Source: Atribacteria bacterium SCGC AAA255-N14
GTDB taxonomy: Bacteria; Atribacterota; JS1; SB-45; 34-128
DNA: 14,960 nt
Assembly: GCA_000405345.1 (NCBI GenBank)
Contig: ASPC01000047.1
Span: 1-14,960, forward strand
Direction: 5' to 3'
Shown piece by piece: positions 14,198-14,960 of the stretch. Every line of letters starts with the position of its first letter. The first letter of the stretch is position 1. A program made the translations under genes and the position numbers. The notes under the pieces were generated by a model. That model made no database searches. It was not told the origin of the DNA and worked only from the letters and a program-made list of their open reading frames with translations.

Positions 14198-14398
14198 TTA
14201 TTTCATAAACAAAGTTAGTGCTTTAGTAAAAAATATATCGACTAGCCCAATAAAAATGGAGGCAATAATTATAGTAGAAATAACTACTATTGTGCTATTT
14301 TTGAGATCTTTTTTGGAAGGCCAGATAACTTTTTTTAATTCAGCCATAGCTTCTTTTATAAAACCGTTTATTTTATTGAAAATATTTTTTAGTTTCAT
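14198..14398 (-). CDS. secE: Protein translocase subunit SecE
   Basis: This 66-residue single-span form is usual outside Enterobacteria. An amphipathic helix with AELKKVIWPSKKDL (19-32), the SecE signature, precedes one hydrophobic segment (about residues 35-58). It clamps SecY, encoded at 5144-6412. ATG at 14398 has only a weak ribosome binding site (TTGGGAAC). Order trnW-secE-nusG is common in bacteria. Confidence 0.95.
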   Translation of the reverse strand: MKLKNIFNKINGFIKEAMAELKKVIWPSKKDLKNSTIVVISTIIIASIFIGLVDIFFTKALTLFMK

Positions 14399-14443
14399 TT
14401 TGTTCCCAATTTAATTTTTATTTTTTTCTATTGTAATAAAAAA

Positions 14444-14519
14444 TGGCAGGCCCGGCAGGATTTGAACCTGCAACCCCCGGATTTGGAGTCCAGTGCTCTG
14501 CCGTTGGAGCTACGGACCT
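14444..14519 (-). tRNA. trnW: tRNA-Trp (anticodon CCA)
   Basis: A complete 76-nt cloverleaf lies on the - strand. The acceptor stem AGGTCCG pairs with CGGGCCT (one G-T pair). The D arm is GCTC/GAGC, the anticodon stem CTGGA/TCCGG with loop CTCCAAA (anticodon CCA), and the T arm GCAGG-TTCAAAT-CCTGC. The discriminator is G and the 3' CCA is encoded. It sits between rpmG and secE, a frequent bacterial arrangement, and is probably cotranscribed. Confidence 0.97.
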
Positions 14520-14552
14520 TAACAATTTTTAAATAAAACTCTTAAGCTAAAA

Positions 14553-14702
14553 TTATTTTATTTCCTTGTGTAAGGTATGAGTTTTACAAAATTTACAGTA
14601 CTTTTTAAGTTCTATTCTTTCTGGAGTATTTTGCTTATTTTTGTATTGATCATAATTTCTATTTTTACACTCATTACAAGCTAAAACTATTCTTTGTCTC
14701 AT
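14553..14702 (-). CDS. rpmG: 50S ribosomal protein L33, zinc-binding form
   Basis: This 49-residue protein begins [20 protein letters not shown] and ends [18 protein letters not shown]. The cysteine pairs C9/C12 and C36/C39 make it the zinc-containing L33 type, located near the E site of the large subunit. ATG at 14702 follows AGGAG at 14712-14716 with a slightly long spacing. It is the first gene of the rpmG-trnW-secE-nusG operon and has a convincing promoter upstream. Confidence 0.95.
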   Translation of the reverse strand: MRQRIVLACNECKNRNYDQYKNKQNTPERIELKKYCKFCKTHTLHKEIK

Positions 14703-14743
14703 TAAAAATTTCTCCTAATAAAAGATAAAATTGCACAAGCCTA

Positions 14744-14772
14744 AATTTACCATACTTTATACTCAGTGTCAA
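14744..14772 (-). promoter_or_regulatory. Sigma70-type promoter upstream of rpmG
   Basis: On the - strand, a perfect TTGACA (-35; 14767-14772) is followed after exactly 17 nt by TAAATT (-10; 14744-14749, four of six consensus positions). Transcription would start near 14737, some 35 nt before the rpmG ATG, and would serve rpmG-trnW-secE-nusG and perhaps rplK-rplA. Confidence 0.7.
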
Positions 14773-14778
14773 GATGTT

Positions 14779-14960
14779 TCGTATATCATCGTTCGTATTT
14801 CGTATATCGTATCGCGTATAGCGTCAGCATTAAACTAAAAACTTAAAGCGAAAAGCGAAAAACCATAATTCAAAATTCAAAACTTTTTCTTTAATTTTAA
14901 GTTTTAAGTTTTGGTTTTGCGTTTTTAGCTTTACACTTTACGCTCTGATACTATTCACTA
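14779..14960. repeat. Heptads and copy C of the inverted-repeat element, running to the window end
   Basis: CGTAT-type units (14779-14823) are followed by an A-rich arm (AAAACTTAAAGCGAAAAGCG, then CCATAATTCAAAATTCAAAA) and a T-rich arm (TTTAAGTTTTGGTTTTGCGT and onward). The window's last 12 bases, TACTATTCACTA (14949-14960), equal the right-hand terminal 12-mer of copy A. Orientation matches copy B. No TAGTGAATAGTA is seen at its left side, so the copy is incomplete or rearranged on that side. Confidence 0.7.

Overview
The window is AT-rich bacterial chromosomal DNA carrying two blocks of translation, transcription and secretion genes that meet head to head at about 8725. I cannot assign a phylum from sequence alone. 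The protein sequences, strong Shine-Dalgarno sites, zinc-ribbon ('C+') forms of S14, L24, L33, L36 and Adk, an L10-leader attenuator and absence of rpmD suggest a low-GC, Firmicutes-like or candidate-phylum anaerobe. Atribacterota would be my low-confidence guess.

Block 1 (1-8742, + strand) is the end of the S10 cluster plus the spc cluster: rpmC (5'-truncated by the window edge), rpsQ, rplN, rplX, rplE, rpsZ, rpsH, rplF, rplR, rpsE, rplO, secY, adk, a gutted map remnant, infA, rpmJ, rpsM and the first 39 or so codons of rpsK. The order is canonical except that rpmD is missing between rpsE and rplO, which overlap by 14 nt.

Block 2 (14702 down to about 8721, - strand) is the rpmG-trnW-secE-nusG-rplK-rplA-(L10 leader)-rplJ-rplL-rpoB cluster. 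It has a good sigma70-type promoter upstream of rpmG, and rpoB is cut at residue 518, inside the rifampicin-pocket region. In most bacteria these blocks lie in the same orientation some tens of kilobases apart. Here the 5' part of rpoB faces the 5' part of rpsK across about 10-12 bp that fit both genes. That is what a single inversion between the two genes, or an inverted amplification/assembly chimera, would produce. Two repeat families occur on both sides of the junction, so both halves probably come from one genome.

The most distinctive feature of the organism is its intergenic DNA. Gaps of 120-520 nt inside normally compact ribosomal operons are filled with degenerate arrays of 7-nt (and in two places 8-nt) period. 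Some of these arrays are arranged as about 200-bp imperfect inverted repeats bounded by the 12-mer TAGTGAATAGTA and its complement. Small perfect palindromes and a two-state hairpin between rplL and rpoB are also present. The window ends exactly on one of the 12-mer ends, which suggests a contig broken at a repeat.
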